From Zymomonas sp. (GTDB lineage Bacteria > Pseudomonadota > Alphaproteobacteria > Sphingomonadales > Sphingomonadaceae): a DNA stretch of 15,150 nucleotides. Of the stretch, positions 13,967 through 15,150 are shown in pieces. A program made the position numbers and the translations under genes. The stretch covers positions 1 to 15,150 of the forward strand of contig JAIYAJ010000586.1 in the NCBI GenBank assembly GCA_027489105.1, written 5' to 3'. Positions within the stretch are counted from its first letter, which is position 1; every line of letters starts with the position of its first letter. The notes below the pieces were generated by a model. It saw nothing but the letters and a program-made list of their open reading frames with translations. It had not been told where the DNA came from and searched no databases.

Positions 13967-15150
13967 GCGTCGTCCTGTTCGGCCAGCCACTTCTCCAGCC
14001 ACTTGATCGTATACGCGCCCTTCTGGAAGTCGGGGTCGTCGAGCAAGGCCTGGTGGAGCGGGATCGTCGTCTTGACGCCCTCGATCACGAACTCTTCCAG
14101 CGCACGCCGCAGGCGCTTCAGACAACCCTCGCGGTCGCGGCCATAGACGATCAGCTTGGCGATCATCGAGTCGTAGTAAGGCGGAATGCGATAGCCGGCA
14201 TAAAGACCGCTATCGACGCGCACGTGCATGCCGCCCGGCGCGTGGAAGGTCTTCACCAGGCCGGGGCTGGGGGCAAAGGTGCGCCAGTCCTCGGCGTTGA
14301 TGCGGCACTCGATCGCGTGGCCGCGGAATTCGAGATCGGCCTGGGTCACCGACAGCGGCTTGCCTTCGGCGATCCGGATCTGCTCGCGGACCAGATCGAG
14401 ACCGGTGATCGCCTCGGTCACCGGATGCTCGACTTGCAGGCGGGTGTTCATTTCGATGAAGTAGAACTCGCCATTTTCGTAGAGGAATTCGATCGTGCCG
14501 GCGCCGCGATAGCCCATATCAGCCATCGCGCGGGCGACGATGTCACCCATCTCGGTCCGCTGCGCATGGGTCAGGACGGGCGAGGGGGCCTCTTCGAGGA
14601 CCTTCTGGTGGCGGCGCTGCAGCGAACAGTCGCGCTCGCCGACATGGATCGCATTGCCATTGCCGTCGCCGAACACCTGGAACTCGAGGTGGCGCGGGTC
14701 GGCGAGATACTTCTCCATCTATACCGTCGCGTCGCCGAACGCGGCTTTCGCCTCGGAGCCGGCCTGCGCCATCAGCGTCTCGAGCTGGCTTTCGTCGGGC
14801 ACGACTTTCATGCCGCGTCCGCCGCCGCCGGAGGCCGCCTTGATCAGGACCGGATAACCGATCTGCGCGGCGATCTCCTTCGCCTCCTCCAGCGAGGTCA
14901 GCGGGCCCGGCGAACCGGGAACGAGCGGCAGGCCGAGCTTGGCGGCCGTCGTCTTCGCCTCGATCTTGTCGCCCATCGTCCGGATATGCTCGGGCTTCGG
15001 GCCGATCCAGATGAGGTTGTGCGATTCGACGATCTCGGCGAACAGCGCATTTTCCGACAGGAAGCCGTAGCCGGGGTGCACCGCATCCGCGCCCGATATC
15101 TCCGCTGCCGCGATGATGTTCGGGATGTTGAGATAGCTCTCCGACGCCGC
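13963..15150 (-). pseudogene. accC: Biotin carboxylase of acetyl-CoA carboxylase, interrupted by one in-frame TAG (5' end off the window)
   Basis: AccC carboxylates biotin on AccB with ATP and bicarbonate, the first half-reaction of fatty acid synthesis. The frame enters at the right edge with [20 protein letters not shown] and runs [11 protein letters not shown], the ATP-grasp glycine loop [14 protein letters not shown], and AFGDATV, then TAG at 14719-14721, then [50 protein letters not shown] and [12 protein letters not shown] to TGA. Relatives read ATVYMEKYL, so TAG replaces tyrosine. There is no shift of frame, and active-site motifs on both sides are intact. In this window 143 codons precede the TAG and 251 follow; about 55 N-terminal residues lie outside, for a normal total near 450. 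It may be a functional gene with a base-call error; I mark it broken because that is what the sequence says. Confidence 0.85.
14716..14721 (-). other. In-frame TAG immediately followed by ATG inside accC
   Basis: On the minus strand the bases GTA TAG ATG GAG AAG encode V, stop, M, E, K. The stop and ATG are adjacent, so restarting translation on the same mRNA is possible without any frame change. No purine-rich ribosome-binding site lies in the 20 bases before the ATG. The valine codon before the stop is GTA, uncommon in these GC-rich genes. Confidence 0.9.

Noticed and set aside
14700..14740. Frameshift as the cause of the accC break
   Set aside because: The same reading frame encodes conserved AccC sequence right up to and directly after the TAG, so a substitution, not an indel, is needed.

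Overview
The window is about 15 kb of GC-rich chromosome, most likely from an alphaproteobacterium of the order Sphingomonadales. This is inferred from several things: the protein sequences, the serC-serA operon with a structured leader, cytochrome c diverging from prephenate dehydratase, and the mutY / DUF721 / DsbA / smc neighbourhood. Nearly all of it is core metabolism and chromosome maintenance. I see no CRISPR array, prophage, transposase, tRNA or rRNA.

Left part (1-3628): a serC-serA serine operon on the minus strand (serA runs off the left edge). It has its own promoter and a roughly 50-nt leader made of two hairpins, the second of which holds the ribosome-binding site. A strong terminator separates it from a membrane-anchored cytochrome c gene. 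A compact divergent promoter region then drives cytochrome c leftwards and pheA (prephenate dehydratase) rightwards, and the pheA transcript is probably leaderless.

Middle (3647-12491): mutY-nudC (adenine glycosylase and NADH pyrophosphatase) on the minus strand are joined by a stop/start overlap. Only 14 bp away, the DUF721/DciA-like gene starts in the opposite direction and is followed by an overlapping dsbA paralogue with a TTG start. A second dsbA paralogue, a lipoprotein, lies upstream of smc. Between the two dsbA genes sits an opposite-strand, lower-GC gene for an exported protein I do not recognise; it is the only accessory-looking gene here.

Right part (12492-15150): an exported SGNH hydrolase gene converges on a minus-strand chain accC -> ACT-domain protein -> arsC, in which successive genes overlap by 1-4 bases. 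The accC frame (biotin carboxylase, normally essential) is intact on both sides of one in-frame TAG codon at 14719-14721, which stands where the family has tyrosine and is followed at once by ATG. This is the most unusual observation in the window. It could be a base-call error, a real nonsense mutation with a second copy elsewhere, readthrough, or a split gene; sequence alone cannot decide.

I found no clearly new multi-gene system. The best leads are the interrupted accC, the putative CTG start of the ACT-domain gene, the serC leader, the mirrored divergent promoters before pheA, and the unknown exported protein between the dsbA genes.
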